Notes: generated by a model from the letters alone, not told the origin. Positions 44,773 to 57,190 are shown, numbered from the stretch's first letter. The stretch: 64,000 bases of DNA from Sciurus carolinensis (GCF_902686445.1 NC_062229.1:1104001-1168000); one strand, 5' to 3'. A program made the numbers and translations.

Positions 44773-47752
44773 TCAGTCCCACAGCAGCTCCAGGGCGCGG
44801 CCCAGCGAGGCCTCGGTGGCGTTGACCAGGTACTCGCAGCACAGCCAGTCCTCCAGGCCAGGCACCTCCCCGCCCGCGGCCCGCTCCGCCAGGTGCACGA
44901 CCAGGAGTGCGCGGCGCACCCGCAGCCAGGGCCCCAGCAGTGCGCGCCGGCCACGGAGCTCAAGGCCCGGCCCCCAGAGCAGCGTCTGCAGCGCACCTCG
45001 CGTCTGGGCGGCCGAGGGAAGCCTGCGGGGCAGCTGGGCGGCCAGGCGCTCCAGACCCACGCCCACCGGCGCGCTCAAGGGCGTGGCCGGGCCCAGCAGG
45101 GTGCGGAGCAGGCGGCCCAGCTGCAGCGCATGAGCCCCCGGGGGTCCCTGGGTCCGTTGGCAGACGTGGCCAAAGTCAGCAAGCAGCAGGCGCGGGGGTC
45201 CTGGGGCCGCACAGCCCCGCGGCGCCGCCAGCAGCAGGTTCTCTGGCCGCAGCTCCACCAGGGTGGCGCCCTGCGCCTCCAGGTGTTCCAGCGCAGCGCT
45301 CAGCTGCAGGATCAACAGGGCCACCTCCCACGCGGGCTCTGCTGGCCGCTGCTGGCTGCCTTCTGCCAGCCACTGGGCCACCGTGCGCTCAGGCACCTCC
45401 GCGGCCAGCACCGCGGGGCCTCTCCAGGGCGCCGCCGGCAGTGCGCCCTGGGGCACCCAGCCGCACAGCCCCTGCAGATTGAAGTGCGGGGGCAGCGAGG
45501 CCTGCAGTTCCACGCCCCACGGCTGGGGCAGCTCCGCTCCGGGCTTGGGCACCTGTGGGCCAGAGGGCACCGTCAGACTGGCCTCCGCGTCCCCCAACCC
45601 GCTGGGGGCCCTGCCTTTCCTGCCCGCCTCAGCCCGCAGGGCCAGGCTTGGGGCAAGGCGGTCCATGGCCTCCAGAAGCCGGCTCTCCGAGTTAGTCTGG
45701 ATGTTGGTGGCTATTGATGACTTCCAAGAAAGCCAACCCCGGATGGTGGTCGGGGCAGAAGCTCCCTGTTGACCAAAGAGGGGTTCTCACGGAGGGAGAG
45801 GGGCCAGGAGGCCCCAGAGCAGGGCCTCCTAGAGACAGCTCCACCGCCATGTGATCTGACGGCCCCCCAGCCACAGGGGGACAGCGAGGGGTGGAGGCGA
45901 CCTCAGAATGTCCCTTATGTGTAAAACTATGAAACAAGAGGCTGCCGAGTGAGCAGCCTCACTGGCTGTTGGCACGTGAGGAGGGTGGTTCTGGGCATAG
46001 TGTCCTTGAGGTTTGGTCTCCCCAAGGGGACCAGCCACACTAAGTTCTCAGGAGTCAGGGTGGCTGCAGCACGGGACACCACGCTCGTCCTGGAGGACGG
46101 AGAGTGTGGGCCTTGAGGGTGACCTGGACTGGGCTCGGGCGGGACTTCACAAAGGGCTCGCTGGCTGGTCTCCTTGGTGCCCCACCCGTCCTGTTTTCTT
46201 GGTGGCACGTAGACGGGGATGCCTGGCAAGGTCAGTGTGAGGGGCAGCGGTGACGAGCTCCTGAGTCCTCAGGGAACGGTCAGGACCTCTCAGCCCGGGC
46301 TGTCACTGAAGGGGCAGGTGGCCGTGGGCAGGAACCTGATGGCCTCGTACTCTCTGGTACCGGGGACTGAACCCGGGGTCTTTGCCACTGAGCCCCGCCC
46401 CAGCCCCTCTCATGCTCTGTTTTGAGACAGGGTCTTGCTAAGTAACTGAGGCTGGCCTCCAACGGATGATCCTGCTTCAGCCTCCCGAGCCACTGGGATT
46501 GTGCGTGAGCCACGGGGCCAACTTGAACCCAAGAGCCTTCTAACTCAGGGTCAGCAGAGTCCCCCGGGGCCTCGGGAGGTGTGGGCGGGACTTTAACAAG
46601 ACTCCCAGCTGGCTCCACGGCGGGTGGCCCCTCAGAGAGTGACCCGTCCGGCCGTGCCTGGGAGGACGGGGTCGCCTCCCAGCGTCCTGAGCAGGCTGGG
46701 CTCACCTTGGCAGCCAGGACGTGCCACGCCTCCCCGTCCACTCGCACCACGCGGTAGTAGAGGGCGTCCCCGCTCTCCACGCAGGGCGAGCTGTCCAGCA
46801 GGCGGAAGCCGTGGCCTGGCAGGCAGGGGCCCGGGCGGCCACCCATGAGCCGGGCTCGGAGCCGTGCCTCGATGTCCCGGAGGGCCCCCAGCTGCCGGGC
46901 AGCCAGTGCAGCGTGCACAGCCTCGGGGCTGAGCAGGTGGTCGGGGAAGAGGCCCAGCGCTGCGCCTGGCACGCCGAGGGCCAGCCCCTCGGACTGGCTC
47001 GCGTCCACACTGTGGGACCCCCGAAGGGACCTCCGAGGTGGCCTTCCCCCGGCAGAGCTGGGGCCGGGGGTCCTGCGGGTAGGCAGAGACTGGGTCCGGG
47101 CTAGCGTCTTCTTGGGCAGGGGCGGGGGCAGGGGCTGCAGGTCAGAGGAGAGGGACCCAGGAGTCCGGGGGCGGCAGGCCTTGGGGGGCAGCAGGTGGGC
47201 GCGGACCTCCCCTGTCGGGGCAAGAGGCGCAGTGAGGACAGGCAGGGTGGGGACCCTGGGCCAGCCGGCTTTCCCCATCCCTAGAATGAAATGCGTGGCC
47301 TCTGCGTGTTGCTGAACCTGGCCTGGAACTCCTGAGCCTCCTGCCTCAGCCTCCAGCGTTGCTGGGACGACAGGTGTGGCCACCGTGTTGGTTAAAGTGG
47401 AAATACTACCCCACCACCCCTGTGGGACGGGAGTCCACCCCGATTTGCAGGCGAGGAAGCCCAGTCTCAGAGGACGGGCACGTCACTTGTAGAGACTTGC
47501 GCCATCCGACACGGGTGACCCCGTTTTCCGACCTGGCTCTGGGCTGGTGACCACTTTTACAGTCTGCCGATCCCAGAGAGCCCGTTACCCACCCTGCCTG
47601 CGTGGTCTCCTGAGCCCATCCACCTGCCCCTGCCGTTCCCGGCCCAGGGCCCCCGGGCTGGGCTGCTCACCGAGGTTGCTGTAGGTGGGCTGGGCTGGCC
47701 AGGGTGGGCCGGCGGGCTCCAGGGTCTTGGCGGGTGGCTCAGGGCTGCTCAT
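44773..47752 (-). CDS. PEAK3: PEAK3 (C19orf35), pseudokinase scaffold
   Basis: The third PEAK-family pseudokinase, a cytosolic scaffold that binds adaptors such as CRK and GRB2 and 14-3-3 proteins to influence cell shape and motility. Minus-strand exons are 47671-47752, 46706-47211 and 44773-45552. Phases agree, giving 455 residues (human 473). [12 protein letters not shown] is followed by PTYSNLG with Tyr24, a phosphotyrosine adaptor site. PPPLPKK (about 56-62) resembles an SH3 ligand for CRK. RTQSLP with Ser69 is the known 14-3-3 site. The helical SHED-type segment ([14 protein letters not shown]...) precedes the kinase-like domain. In that domain the HRD position reads LVE ([10 protein letters not shown]) while DFG is retained ([10 protein letters not shown]). 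It ends [19 protein letters not shown], a C-terminal SHED helix needed for dimers. Identity is confident. Confidence 0.95.
46355..46525 (-). mobile_element. B1-ID composite SINE, antisense, in a PEAK3 intron
   Basis: 'ggtaccggggactgaacccggggtctttgccactgagccccgccccagcccc...gagacagggtcttgctaagtaactgaggctggcctcc'. Confidence 0.85.
47305..47390 (-). mobile_element. Antisense SINE fragment in a PEAK3 intron
   Basis: 'cctggcctggaactcctgagcctcctgcctcagcctccagcgttgctgggacgacaggtgtggccacc'. Confidence 0.7.
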
Positions 47753-48671
47753 GCTGCAGGGAAGGCCGGTGGGCGCTTGCAGGGGACCGCGCGCTCAGGT
47801 GAGGCCTGTGAGCAGGGATGGCCTCTCGGGCCCCCGCCCGGCCTGCACTGCGGGCACCTTCCCCAGCCCCTCCGGGAGCCCGACCTTCAGCACTTGCGTG
47901 GCCTGGGGGCCACCCCGGGCCAGGCTACCGGCAGCTGGGCCCCCGGCGCCCACAGCCAACAGGAAGCCTGGCCGGGGCGGGGCTGGACTCACTTCCCCAC
48001 CAGCCACCCAGCCTCCTCCGCCGGCCCTGGGGGGACGGGTGTGGAGGGAGCAGCCTGGGCAGGACCGGAGGTGGCACCCCAGGGTACACAGGTCCAGCAC
48101 CAAAAGCAGGGAGGGGAGGCGGAGGCCTGAGGCCACGCGGGGCGGAGCGAAGGCCCCTGAGACGGGGAGCGAGGCCCATCCAGCTGCCCACCTCGGGGAG
48201 AGAGGAGAGCCCAGAAGCTTCTGTCCTGGAGGAAGGCAGCCAGGGGCCTCCCCTTCCGCTTTGGCAGCGCCTCAGAGACACCCCCAGAGGACCCCATCCA
48301 GTCCCAGACCCCTCCCGTGATCCAGGGCCCTCCTGGCTCTGCTCTGCCTGCTGTGTGACCGTGTCAAACCTCCACCCCTCTCTGTGCTGCAACAGAAGAG
48401 TGGTGCTTCCACTTCCTGCTTCGGACGTGGATTTCTGAGAGATTCCCTGATCACACTTCCTGTGCCTCCCTCGGCCTTACAGCCTCTGTTGATAGGAGAC
48501 CTTCACATGTGAAGACCTCAAATGGGAAATGAAGAAGGGTTCAAATGCAGGAAAAGCAGACCATTTACCTCCCGCCCGAGCCGCTCACGACCAGCCTCGT
48601 CCGGCCTCGCCGGGGCCCCAGGGCCCCCAGGTCCTGCCAGCCTGGCCTTTACCGCAGGTGCAGAGATGTTC

Positions 48672-48865
48672 TCTTTGGTACTGAGGGTGGAACTCAGGGC
48701 GCTTCACCACCAGCCGCACCCCAGCCCCGTTCAGTGTTTCATTAGAGACAGGGTCTCACTGAGTTGCTTAGCGCCTCGCTGTTGCCGAGGCTGGCTTTGA
48801 ACTCAGGATCCTCCTGCCTCAGCCTCCTGAGTGGTAGGATGACAGGCGTGGTCACCACAAAGATG
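48672..48865 (-). mobile_element. B1-ID composite SINE, antisense
   Basis: 'ggtactgagggtggaactcagggcgcttcaccaccagccgcaccccagcccc...gagacagggtctcactgagttgcttagcgcctcgctgttgccgaggctggctttgaactcaggatcctcctgcctcagcctcctgag'. Confidence 0.88.
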
Positions 48866-49249
48866 CTCTTGCCATGAGGTCTGAGCAGGGTTCATTCCCT
48901 GGGAGTGTCGGGCTGGGAGCCGGGGTCCCCTGCCCCAGGCGGCCTGCGCGGCTGCCCCTCCAGCCTGGCCTTGCCTCGTGCGCCCAGCTTGGTCAGGGTG
49001 CCGCCCATCTTCGGCCACTTGCGATGTGTGGATTTCAGAACCGCGAATCTGCAGCGGCTGTTCCTGGCGGAGGAGGCAGGGAGCTGTGGATACGGCCGCC
49101 TGCTCCTCCCCAGGAGTGCGGCTGTGCCTGGGGCCGCCCAGCCTGGTTGGAGGGGATGCAGAATTAGCGCATCAGAGGCCGAGGCCACGCCCGTTGCCCA
49201 GGCCAGGCCAGGCCAGGGCCTGGGCCCAGGTCACTCCCAGGGTGGGCAG

Positions 49250-49378
49250 GTGCTTCTCATTTTGCATTTTGAAATGGGACCTCGCTAGATTTCCCAGGCT
49301 GGCCTTGAACTTGCCGTCCTCCTGTCTCGGCCTTCCCAGCTGCTGGGATCACAGGTGTGGCCACCGTGTCCGGCCACA
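49250..49378 (-). mobile_element. B1-type SINE part, antisense
   Basis: 'ttttgaaatgggacctcgctagatttcccaggctggccttgaacttgccgtcctcctgtctcggccttcccagctgctgggatcacaggtgtggccaccgtgtccggcc'. Confidence 0.8.
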
Positions 49379-50004
49379 GCAGATCCCATTTGAATGAGCC
49401 GTTTTACCAGCTCTGCCTGGCGAGTGAGGCCCTGGCTGCACAGCCTGTCTGGTAAATGAAGTTTTACCGGAACCAGGGCCAGGGCTCAGGGCGGGCCCAG
49501 AGGCAGGGTCTTGGGCGTGACTGCTCCCTGTTGGTCCAGTGTGGGCGTTTTGCAGGTTGTGGACATCTGTCCCATGGCCAGCCGGGCCTCTGCCCACGTC
49601 CCACCTCCCGAGACCCTAGAGCGCAGCCTGGCTTGGGGCGGGGGAGGCCCGGCTGTCTGGGTGTCTTGCGTGGAGGGCAGAGTAACGGCCCCCAGGAGGT
49701 TTGCGCCCTCGCCCGAGGGATCACGGCACAGTGCTCGGCAAGGGGGACCGAGGCTGGTGGCACGGGGGCTGCTAACCAGCTGACCTTGAGCTGGGGTCAC
49801 CCTGGTCATCAGGGCCCAGCGTCACCACAGGGTCCTCGAGAGGAGGCAGGAGGCTAAGTCAGCCTGGAAGACACAGCGCTGCTGGCTCTGGAGCTGGAGG
49901 AGTCGGGATGTGGACTCTCCCTGGGGCCTCAGTGGGGACCAGCCCGAGGACCCACTTTAGACTTCTGACCTCCAGAAACCCAAAAAAATACATTTGTGCT
50001 ATAC

Positions 50005-50215
50005 CTTTTTTTGGGGGAAGGGGGTAGTAGGGATTGAACCCAGGACCCTTAACCACTGAGCCACATCCCCAGCCCTTTTTTGTGTTTTATGTAGAGACAG
50101 GGTCTTGATGAGCTGTTTAGGGCCTCAGTAAGTTGTTGAGGCTAGCTTTGAACTCGCAATCCTCCTGCCTCAGCCTCCCAAGATACTGGGATCACAGGCG
50201 TGGCCACGCACTGGG
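50005..50215 (-). mobile_element. B1-ID composite SINE, antisense
   Basis: 'tagtagggattgaacccaggacccttaaccactgagccacatccccagccc...gtagagacagggtcttgatgagctgtttagggcctcagtaagttgttgaggc'. A well-preserved copy. Confidence 0.9.
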
Positions 50216-50284
50216 GTCACCTGCGATGGCATGAACTTAGGGTAGTGTTAGGGGATGAGCCTGATGGTTTTCATCTGCATATCC

Positions 50285-50400
50285 TAGGAAAACAGAAGGA
50301 TTATTACCTTTGAACAAACCAAGGCACAGAGAGGGGCAGCGACTTGCCCTGGGGCACACAGCAGCTGGTGCTTGTCCAGCTTCCCCTTGAACCACAAGCG
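50285..50400 (+). mobile_element. MIR-like ancient SINE
   Basis: 'acctttgaacaaaccaaggcacagagaggggcagcgacttgccctggggcacacagcagctgg' closely follows the MIR core pattern. Confidence 0.75.
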
Positions 50401-50974
50401 AAACTTGAACAAGAACAAGAACAAAGAAAAGAAGGAATGGAAGACAGAGGGCCGCGCCCTCTTGGAGAAGGGCGAGGGAAGTGAACGTGAGGGCTGCGGC
50501 TGCCTGGCAGAGGCTGGGCTGCAGGGCACTGGAGTGGGGCAGCCCTCGGAGAGTGCCCGTGCTGGGCATCTGCTTCCCAGGCTGCTCCTGCGGGATGTTC
50601 AGGACCCAGCCAGGCCCTGGCACTGGGCAGCTCGGCTGCCTGTGTTGGGGGGACACCACAGACTCCGAGGGCCACCTCCTTGGGTTTCCAGCTACCACTG
50701 AGGCAGGCCTCCACCTCAGCTGGGCCTCATCCCCTGGAGAAGGAGGCCCTGGGTGGGGCCTCCCCTCCCATGCCCTCCACGAATGACAGAGGAAGATCTT
50801 GGTATTGTCCAGAGGCCTTGGGCAGGGAGTGGGCAGCCCTCTGGGTGGGGCCCTGAGGCTCACAGCAAGGGTTGCCCTGTTTGCCATGGGGGGGAGAGGA
50901 GGCCAGGGAGGGCTGTCCCTGACAGGTGCCCACTTGACCTTTGTCTGCCAAAGGACAGGGGAGGAAAGGAAACT

Positions 50975-51045
50975 CTTCCCTTGTTCAGACAGGGAAACTG
51001 AGGCCCAGCAAGCCACACTGGACAGCAAGGGAGGCTGCTTTGGGC
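50975..51045 (+). mobile_element. MIR-like fragment
   Basis: 'cagacagggaaactgaggcccagcaagccacactgg' resembles the MIR core. Confidence 0.5.
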
Positions 51046-51557
51046 TGTGGCTCCTGTGGTCCACCCTGACCCCATCCTCTTCCTTCCAGAGTGAGCATAG
51101 GTGTCTCCTGCTGCCGTGGGGAGAGGTGGGGCCTGAGCCCTGACACCAGGTGTGTCACCTCTCTGTGCCTCATGTCTCATCGGCCAGGGGCGCAGCGGTG
51201 AGCACTCGTGACTGGTGTTGCTGCAGGACTCGGCCACCTTTGCCCCTGCCTCAGCTTGGGTCAAGCGAGATCCCTGGCGACGGGCTCCGCCCCCTGCGCC
51301 TCCCGTCTGATTCCTCCACCTGCCGCCGTCCCCTGGTCCATCTGTAAATTGGGATCAGATGGCACCACTCGCAGGGCCGTCTTCAGGGTGCAAGGGGTCA
51401 TCGCCCCAGAGCAGCACAGGGACTGCCTGGGTGCCGGGAAGGGACCCTAAGGCCTCTGCGGTGGGTCAGCCTCTGGGGTCCCCTTTGGAGCTGGAGCCCG
51501 GTACTCCGAGGGACTCCAGCAACCCCTGCCTCCCGGGGAATAAAAAGAAATCAAAAG

Positions 51558-51563
51558 TTTATT
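51558..51563 (-). terminator. Candidate poly(A) signal for LINGO3
   Basis: TTTATT on plus reads AATAAA on minus. It is the first clear minus-strand signal I see after the LINGO3 stop, implying a 1.6-1.7 kb 3' UTR. Confidence 0.4.
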
Positions 51564-53224
51564 ATAAACCAGTTTCGGTTTTATTGGATTCCAATCAAGT
51601 ACAGCAGGGTGGGGGGCACGGTTCCCACCGCACTGGGGGAGGCGCTGGGAAGTCCCAACCAGCTGACCCCCGTGGGCCCGGTGATGCCGGCCAGGCGCCC
51701 CTCCTCTCCTAGGATGCTGAAGGCACTTGGATGTCATTTTGAGGGCCTCAGGGTTGTCATGGCTACCACGGTCGGGAGGCTGCTGAGGGCGGGGGGCGGA
51801 GTCTGGGATGCAGGTCTTGTGGCCTGTCCGGCGGGACCCAGGCTCCCCTGCTCCAGTGGCCGGGGAGGCTGGGCCTGCCTCCCGCCAAGCCCCGAGTCCT
51901 GTACCCAAGCCGCGTTCTCTGCCAAGACTTCTGCCCAAGACCACCGACCAAGTCGAGCACCGAGCCCACCTGCAGGCCCCCGTCGCAGGGGACACCAGGT
52001 CTGGGGGCCGTCGGTCTCGGGCAGAGCGCAGGCCACCGGCTGGAGCCTTCTTGGAGCATCCTGGAGGAGCTGCCCGGCCTCCCGGTGGTGACCGAGCGCT
52101 TTCTGGCTAAGGTCAGGCCCCACCGGGTTTCTGCGCCCTTTCCCCAGCAGCGTCCCGTCGTCGGTGGGGCTCGGGTCCTGGACCGTCCCTGCCGGGCATG
52201 GGAACCCTCCGCAGGGACGGGGCGCCCACGCCTGCCGAGCAGTGGGCGGTGGGCGCAGGGAGCCTTCTTTACCAGAGCCGCATCTGCCTGGGGTCCCAGG
52301 ACATTCTGGTCCTTGACCTGCTGAACCCCAAACTGCAGAGGCCCCCTGCCCTGCTGCCCCCTCGTGCGCGGCGGGCTCCTCGGCAGAAGCCCGCGTGGCG
52401 TAGCCCCGAGCAGGCCAGAGGGGCCGGGCGTGGGGACACGGGGCGGACCTGAGCCGGCTCAGGGGTCCGAGTACTCGCAGGGTGGACGGCCCTCCAGCTG
52501 GCCTGTCTAGAGGACACCGGGGCCACGCCGGACCAGGCAGCGTGATGGGCGTGGCTTCTCCTGGGGGCGTGGCCTCTCCTGGGGGCGGCCCTGTGGGCCC
52601 TGGTGGGAGGGAGCATGGGCAGCAGGGGCGCGGGTCCCAAGGCAGGACCGCGGCCGGGCTGGGCCCCTCGGCTTACCTGCTTCCAGGCCTTGGCCCGACC
52701 CCAGGGGCTGGGGCTGAGCTGTGTCCAGGTGTGAGCGGCTCTCAGAGGCTCCCGGAGCCCGGATGTGCGCCTCTGGGCGTGAGCAGCCCCGGCTCAGAGG
52801 TGGGGCCTGGGTTTGGGGACCGCCGCTTCTGTGGGTCCTTGTGTAGGCGTCTCCCCAGGTGTGGGAGCCGTGTGGCCAGGGCAGGGGAGGGTAGGGCAGA
52901 GCCTGGGGCAGCATCCGTGCACCTCTTGTTGTGAACTGTGGGCCGCAGGGACCCCCAGCCCCAGCCCAGTGACCATAGCAGGGGCAGGAAGACAGGTTGC
53001 AATCTTTAGAAAACACTTGAGAAACTGCAAAAGATGCTTTCTGATGAAAAACAGTCCTGGGGTTGGGTGTCTACAAAAAAGGGGAAGTTCTGCCAGTTAG
53101 CTGACTTGCAGTCACCCCTTCCCCCTCTGGAAAATGCATAGGTGGAAATCAGTTGGGAAATCAGACCGGATCCGGCTTTCCCGACCTGGCCCAGCGTCCA
53201 GCCCAGCAAGGCCGACAGCGCGCC

Positions 53225-55003
53225 TCAAATCATCTTCATGTTGAACTTGCGCGCGCCGCCCTGGCCCGCGGCGGCGGCCGGACCGTCCACCTTACGGAAG
53301 GAGTACTCCACCGAGAAGTTGTTCTTGTGCTGCCCGCGGCCCCGGCTCCACACGAAGAGCAGCAGGAAGCAGAAAAGCACCACGCCCAGGAACGTGATGC
53401 ACCCCATGGCCGTGGACACCAGAATGGCGGTGAGGTCCAGCGGGAAGCGCGCCGCCACCTGTGTCTCGTTGCGGCCCTCGCCCAGGGTCCGGTTGGCGGC
53501 CGGCGCGGGCTGCACCGTCAGCGTGGCGAAGTAGGTGTCGTTGCCGCCCGCGTTGCTGGCCACGCACGTGTAGGTCCCGCTGTCCTGCGGCCGCGCGTCC
53601 AGGATCTCCAGCGTGCCCCCCGGCAGCACGCGCGCCCGGCCGGCGCTGGCGGCCGTCACCGCGCGGTGCTGCGGGGTCACCCAGGCCACGGTGGGCGCCG
53701 GCTCGCCCTCGGCGCGGCAGAGGAAGCGGACGTCGTCGCCCGCGGTGGCGGTGACGTGCTGCAGCCGGCGCTCGCGGATCTTGGGCTTGCGGCAGACGAA
53801 GTACTCGAAGAGCACGGAGTCGGGCAGGTTGCGCAGCGCGTCGCCGCGCACCTCGGCCGGGGTGGCGCAGGCCGGCAGGCGCCCGTCGAAGTTGAGGGTC
53901 TTGCGACGCTGCACGATCCAGAGCAGGCGGCAGTCACAGGCCAGCGGGTTCCCGTCCACGCGCAGCGTCTCCAGCGTGTTGACCGAGTGGAAGGTGCTCT
54001 CCTCCAGCGTGGACAGCAGGTTGTTGGACAGGTTCAGCAGGCGGATCTGTCGCAGGCCCAGGAAGGCCTGCGGCTCCACCACCGCCAGCAGGGCCCCGGC
54101 CAGGTGCAGCTCCCGCAGGCGGACTAGGTCCCGAAAGGACCCTCGGGGCACCGTGCTGATGGGGTTGTGGGACAGGTTGAGGCAGGTCAGATGTGCCTGG
54201 TGCCGCAGCGCGGCGGCCGGCACCGCGGTGATATTGGTGTGGGTGACGGAGAGCGAGGTCAGGTTGAGGCCCCGCAGGCTGCCGGCGGCCACGTCCTCCA
54301 GCAGGGGCCAGTTGTCGATCTCCAGGTGCAGCAGCCCGGGAAGCTTCCGGAAGTTCTGGTCCTCCAGGGCGGCGATGGCCAGGTGTCGCAGCCGCAGGGC
54401 GCCCAGGCCCCGCAGATGGCCCAGCGACTCTCCGGACAGTGCCGTGAGGTTGCAGCGCTCCAGGGTCAGCTCCTCCAGGGCCAGCAGCCCCGCGAAGGCC
54501 CGGCGCGAGATGAACACCAGGTCGTTGTCGCCCACCTCGAGCCTGCGGAGGCTGTGCAGGTCCTGGAAGGTGTAGTCTAGCAGGATGACCAGCCTGTTCT
54601 CGCTCAGATCCAGCAGCGTGAGGTTCTCCAGGCGCGTGAAGACCCCGGGCGGGATGAGTTTCAGCTGGTTGCCGCGGAGACGCAGGACGCGCAGGCGCGG
54701 CAGGTTGGCGAAGGCGCCGGGCTCCACGTGCGCGATGACGTTCTGGCTCAGGTCCAGCTCCTCCAGCGCGGGCAGCGCGGCCAGGTCTCCGGGATTCAGG
54801 CAGCGGATGCGGTTGCGGCTGAGCTCCAGCACGCGCGTCTCGGCCGGGACGCCGTCGGGCACGGCGGTCAGGCGGCGGCGCGCGCAGACCACGGCGCGCG
54901 TCTGGGCGGCGCACTCGCAGCGGGCCGGGCAGCCCCCGGCCGGGGGCGGCGCCGCGGGCAGCAGCAGCAGGTGCAGGCTCAGCACGCGCAGCCAGCAGGT
55001 CAT
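53225..55003 (-). CDS. LINGO3: LINGO3, leucine-rich repeat and Ig domain membrane protein, single coding exon
   Basis: A type I membrane glycoprotein of the LINGO family. LINGO1 is a Nogo receptor co-receptor; the LINGO3 role is less clear. 592 residues in one uninterrupted exon, as usual for this family. A signal peptide (about 1-23) is followed by a cysteine-rich LRRNT ([16 protein letters not shown]). About 11-12 leucine-rich repeats follow (for example [44 protein letters not shown]). An LRRCT ([13 protein letters not shown]...C) and an Ig-like C2 domain with FLC...W...DSGTYTC come next. Last are a membrane span near 525-550 ([23 protein letters not shown]) and a short tail ending KFNMKMI. 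NLT, NIT, NLS and NRT sequons are present. The exon is extremely GC-rich. Identity is certain. Confidence 0.97.
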   Translation of the reverse strand: MTCWLRVLSLHLLLLPAAPPPAGGCPARCECAAQTRAVVCARRRLTAVPDGVPAETRVLELSRNRIRCLNPGDLAALPALEELDLSQNVIAHVEPGAFANLPRLRVLRLRGNQLKLIPPGVFTRLENLTLLDLSENRLVILLDYTFQDLHSLRRLEVGDNDLVFISRRAFAGLLALEELTLERCNLTALSGESLGHLRGLGALRLRHLAIAALEDQNFRKLPGLLHLEIDNWPLLEDVAAGSLRGLNLTSLSVTHTNITAVPAAALRHQAHLTCLNLSHNPISTVPRGSFRDLVRLRELHLAGALLAVVEPQAFLGLRQIRLLNLSNNLLSTLEESTFHSVNTLETLRVDGNPLACDCRLLWIVQRRKTLNFDGRLPACATPAEVRGDALRNLPDSVLFEYFVCRKPKIRERRLQHVTATAGDDVRFLCRAEGEPAPTVAWVTPQHRAVTAASAGRARVLPGGTLEILDARPQDSGTYTCVASNAGGNDTYFATLTVQPAPAANRTLGEGRNETQVAARFPLDLTAILVSTAMGCITFLGVVLFCFLLLFVWSRGRGQHKNNFSVEYSFRKVDGPAAAAGQGGARKFNMKMI

Positions 55004-55194
55004 GGTGCGGAGCCTGGGCCTAGGGCCGCGCCACCATCCTCAAGCGCACCTGCGGGCGGGGGCAGCGTCAGCTCCTGGCGCCTCCGACCCCAGCCCGCCC
55101 CACCCCCGAGGCCCGGGAAGCGCCTGCCCACCGCGCGGGCTGCACTCCACGCCTGGGAATCTCCGCCCAGGGGGAGGGCGGCATCCCGAGACCC

Positions 55195-55610
55195 GAACTG
55201 AACGTTCAGGGCCACAGACAGCATCGCTAATGGCAGCCGGGGACAGCCCGGGTGTCCATGGGTGCGGGAATGGTCCCCGCACGCGCTGGGGCATGATTCA
55301 GCCATGAGCAGTAGCGAGGCCCCACACACGCGGCAGCGTGGATGGCCCTCGAGGACGTGCTCAGTGACAACGAAAGGGCCCACACGACACATGGCCCACT
55401 CGCGAAGGAGCGTGTGACCCCATCGATTGGAAATGTCCCAGACAGGCCAGTCCAGAGGGAGGGTGTGGAGTCCTGGTGCAGCGGGCTGGGGAGGGATGGG
55501 GTGATTCCTCACGGGATGGAGGGTCCTTTGGGGGTGATAGAATGTTCTAGAATTACACCGTTGGGATTTCATACTAAATGAGTTTCATCTCAGTAAGAAC
55601 ATCGCCAAGG
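55195..55610 (+). mobile_element. Old L1 3' fragment (L1M-like)
   Basis: 'tgattcagccatgagcagtagcgag...tggaaatgtcccagacaggccag...gggggtgatagaatgttctagaatta...actaaatgagtttcatctcagtaag' follows the order of the old L1 3' end. Confidence 0.65.
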
Positions 55611-55677
55611 AAAGGCTTCATCGGCCTGGAGAGGAGTCGTGCAAGTGTTTTGGCTGTTGTTTAAAAAGACATTTACA

Positions 55678-55770
55678 GGGGCTGGGGGTGCCGCTCAGTG
55701 GTAGAGCACTTGCCTGGCATGCATGAGACCCTGGGTCGGATTCCCAGCGCTGTAAATAAATACATAAAGT
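55678..55770 (+). mobile_element. ID SINE, sense
   Basis: 'ggggctgggggtgccgctcagtggtagagcacttgcctggcatgcatgagaccctgggtcggattcccagcgctgtaaataaatacataaag'. Confidence 0.92.
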
Positions 55771-57044
55771 AGGCATTCATTGAGTGCCTGTTGTATACCA
55801 GGCTGGCGGACACTGTTGTGTAAGCCAGAGGCGGCTCCTGGCCTCCTGGGCTCACATCCACGGGGGACACGGGAGGCTTGGAAGACCTCTCCAGGAGCCT
55901 TACCAGCCAGAAGTTCCCTCCGCCCTGTGTTGGAGCCCGGTGGCCTCTCCTCTGCCGACCGCCAACCTCACTCTGCCTCCCGGGCCTGGACCTGCACTGG
56001 GCACACACTGGCTTGAAGGGTGGCACTGCTTGTGACAAACAGGCAACAAGAGCGCAGGGTGGGTGTGGAGGGGAGCCGCGTGGTGCGCCATCAGGTTGGA
56101 GGAGGGGCAACCTCAGGCCAGGCAAGGTAACTCCTGAGCTGGACTCTTGTGTCCCCGAGAAGACACCTGAGTCTGGCCTGGGTGTCTGTGAGGGTGGGTT
56201 GGGTCATGGAGGTCACACAGGAGGAGGACAGACCTGTCCAACGACCGTCCTCAAACAAGAGGGGAATGTGGACACATAACGCAGGGAGGAGAGCCACAGG
56301 AAGATGGAGGCGGAGGGCAACTGGAAGGGGCAGGAGGAGTCTCCTGGAGCCTTGGAGGGACCCGACCCCCACACCCGGACGTGGACCTCTGGCCTCCAGG
56401 CTGTGGGAGCACACCTCCGCTGCCGTCAGCCTTAGCCTGCAGCCCCAGGAAGCTCAGAGCGCCGAGGCCGCCTGGGAATCGTGTTCCAGGCTGGGCACAG
56501 CCAGTGCAAAGGCCCTGAGGTGGCGTGGTGGCTGAGGAGGCTGCAGGTGCAGGGCGTGGGTGAAAGTGGAGGTGAGTTGGGGGGGAGGGTCTCAGGGGCC
56601 AGGAGGCACAGGCGCCAGCAGGTCCCGGGTCCTGGAGGCGGAGCCTTCCTGGCTGTCTGAACGCCTGGCTGCACATGCATCCCCAGGGCTCTGAGGGGTC
56701 GGGTGGGCAGGAGCGGCCAGATGGCAGCCGGCCTGCACCGCCCAGCCTCTTCTGCCTGGCTGCGTCCTCATCTGCCAGGTGGCTATTTTTGGCACCTGAG
56801 CAGCTGAAGCCCCCAGGCTTCCCAGCTCCCCTGTCACTGCCCCTTCAGACCTGGCTGGGCAGGACCAGGCCACAGAGCATCCTCTGCAATACCAGGAGGG
56901 CAGCAGCCTCCTGGCTTCTCAGCACCTGAGCCAGGGACCAGCACATGGCGGCCGGGGAGGCGAGACCGTGTTGGCCCGGGGCCCTCAGCCGATGGCGGGT
57001 CTGCAGAGGAGGGAATCAGGAGGCGAGCGCGGGCCGGGCCCGGC

Positions 57045-57190
57045 CCAGTGACTCGGGAGACTGAGGCAGAGGGGGCAAGTTCCAGGCCATTTACTCAGCA
57101 AGTCCCTGTCTCAACACGGAAAATTAAAAGGCCAGGGCTGGCTCAGCGCGGTGCCCCTGGGTTCAATCTCAGCTGCCGAAAAGAGAGAGA
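57045..57190 (+). mobile_element. B1-ID composite SINE, sense, decayed
   Basis: 'gactcgggagactgaggcagagggggcaagttccaggccatttactcagcaagtccctgtctc...gccagggctggctcagcgcggtgcccctgggttcaatctcagc'. Confidence 0.8.

Larger units (their letters stand above)
47753..53224. other. PEAK3-LINGO3 intergenic region (may include LINGO3 3' UTR)
   Basis: SINE, MIR and low-complexity pieces listed separately. No coding gene is supported. The part from about 51540 to 53224 may be transcribed as LINGO3 3' UTR, because the nearest minus-strand AATAAA is at 51558-51563. Confidence 0.5.

Noticed and set aside
50237..51064. 275-residue minus-strand ORF
   Set aside because: Overlaps MIR-like repeats, has no recognisable domain and no conserved splice context.
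53613..54575. 320-residue plus-strand ORF antisense to LINGO3
   Set aside because: Arg/Ser-rich frame produced by extreme GC content opposite LRR codons.
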